Shown here piece by piece: positions 37,418 through 37,776 of a DNA stretch of 37,776 bases; position 1 is the stretch's first letter, and every line of letters begins with the position of its first letter. The stretch comes from a virus: positions 1 to 37,776 of the IMG/VR virus record IMGVR_UViG_3300042516_002394; one strand, given 5' to 3'. The translations under genes were made by a program, and so were the position numbers. The notes under the pieces are model-generated. The model saw only the letters and a list, made by a program, of their open reading frames with translations, had not been told where the DNA came from and did not search any database.

Positions 37418-37776
37418 GACGACAGTTCCCTCTTCTGGATTTGCAGGTAGGTGACCCCGTGCGACCACGTGTCGTCGTCTTTCACCTTCTTGAACAACAG
37501 ATCCGTCGGTCTGATCTTCCGGTAGTACCCCTCGGAAGCCTTCTCCAGCCGTTCGACGTCCTTCTTGTTTTCGGTCAGGATAACCTCGACAGCTGCGTGC
37601 ATTTCCGGCGTCCACGCGGCATATGCCACCGCACTGAAACTGCGAGCCAGAACCTCCAATGCCGCCAGCAGGTCAGGCGCGGCGGCGATGAGGTGTGCGT
37701 TTGCTTCAATGACATCTCTTCCGATTGGCTGCCCAGAAAGACCAAGACAAGGCGCGACCGTCGCCGTCGCGTCTGG
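37414..37776 (-). CDS. HTPGPW-family protein, C-terminal part (gene spans the genome join)
   Basis: The 3' part of the gene that starts at 239. Within this window it appears as 120 codons open to the right edge, the first 39 being the repeat copy. The unique part contains LEVLARSFSAVAYAAWTPEM and VEVILTENKKDVERLEKASE, a helical extension absent from the shorter paralogue at 36481-36750. It is not a truncated gene; it is complete once the ends are joined. Function unknown. Confidence 0.85.
   Translation of the reverse strand, partial: PDATATVAPCLGLSGQPIGRDVIEANAHLIAAAPDLLAALEVLARSFSAVAYAAWTPEMHAAVEVILTENKKDVERLEKASEGYYRKIRPTDLLFKKVKDDDTWSHGVTYLQIQKRELSS
37661..37776. repeat. Terminal direct repeat, right copy
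   Basis: Exact copy of bases 1-116. Removing one copy gives a circle of 37,660 bases in which the HTPGPW-family gene is intact. Confidence 0.97.

Noticed and set aside
1-37776. Integrase, tRNA gene, CRISPR array, insertion sequence
   Set aside because: No tyrosine or serine recombinase motifs, no cloverleaf-like sequence, no spaced direct repeats and no transposase were recognised on either strand. Absence by eye is not proof for tRNA genes.

Overview
The window is a complete or near-complete genome of a tailed, siphovirus-like bacteriophage. It is GC-rich (roughly two thirds GC by eye) and closes on itself: bases 1-116 are repeated exactly at 37661-37776, giving about 37,660 unique bases. 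A leftward gene runs unbroken across the join (239 to 1, then 37660 to 37414), so the molecule is circular, circularly permuted or terminally redundant. The host cannot be named. GC content, Shine-Dalgarno sites, sigma70-like promoters and Sec signal peptides say only that it is a GC-rich bacterium. The hexamer GTCGAC is strikingly over-represented in all reading frames and may help match a host.

The genome has two transcription units that start back to back at about 2654-2810 and meet tail to tail at 32064-32083. The leftward unit runs from 2653 through the join to 32064. It carries many small, tightly overlapping genes: a Sak4-like RecA-fold ATPase, a DUF669-like putative ssDNA-binding protein, a RusA-like resolvase, a RecB/Cas4-type nuclease, a DNA methyltransferase, small helix-turn-helix proteins, two HTPGPW-family proteins and several Cys-rich or hypothetical proteins. 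This is the recombination, DNA-modification and host-takeover block.

The rightward unit starts with an SF2 helicase and a primase-polymerase fused to a P-loop helicase-like domain. A 445-base noncoding island rich in palindromes follows and is a candidate replication origin and control region. Then come the packaging and head genes (small and large terminase, portal, MuF-like protein, morphogenesis protein, scaffold, major capsid protein, small head proteins), a cassette of three exported proteins, lysis genes (membrane proteins and a C39-like endolysin), a metallophosphoesterase, connector and tail genes, a polyglycine fibre, a tail chaperone with a probable -1 frameshift, the tape measure and the tail tip.

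No integrase, partition system, tRNA gene, CRISPR array or insertion sequence was seen. Replication probably relies on the Prim-Pol plus helicase, because no family A or B DNA polymerase is visible. The most interesting signals are a mirror-symmetric operator spanning both early promoters, a hairpin that hides the ribosome binding site of an exported-protein cassette, the tail-chaperone frameshift, an SSB-like acidic tip on the helicase, and the origin-like island.
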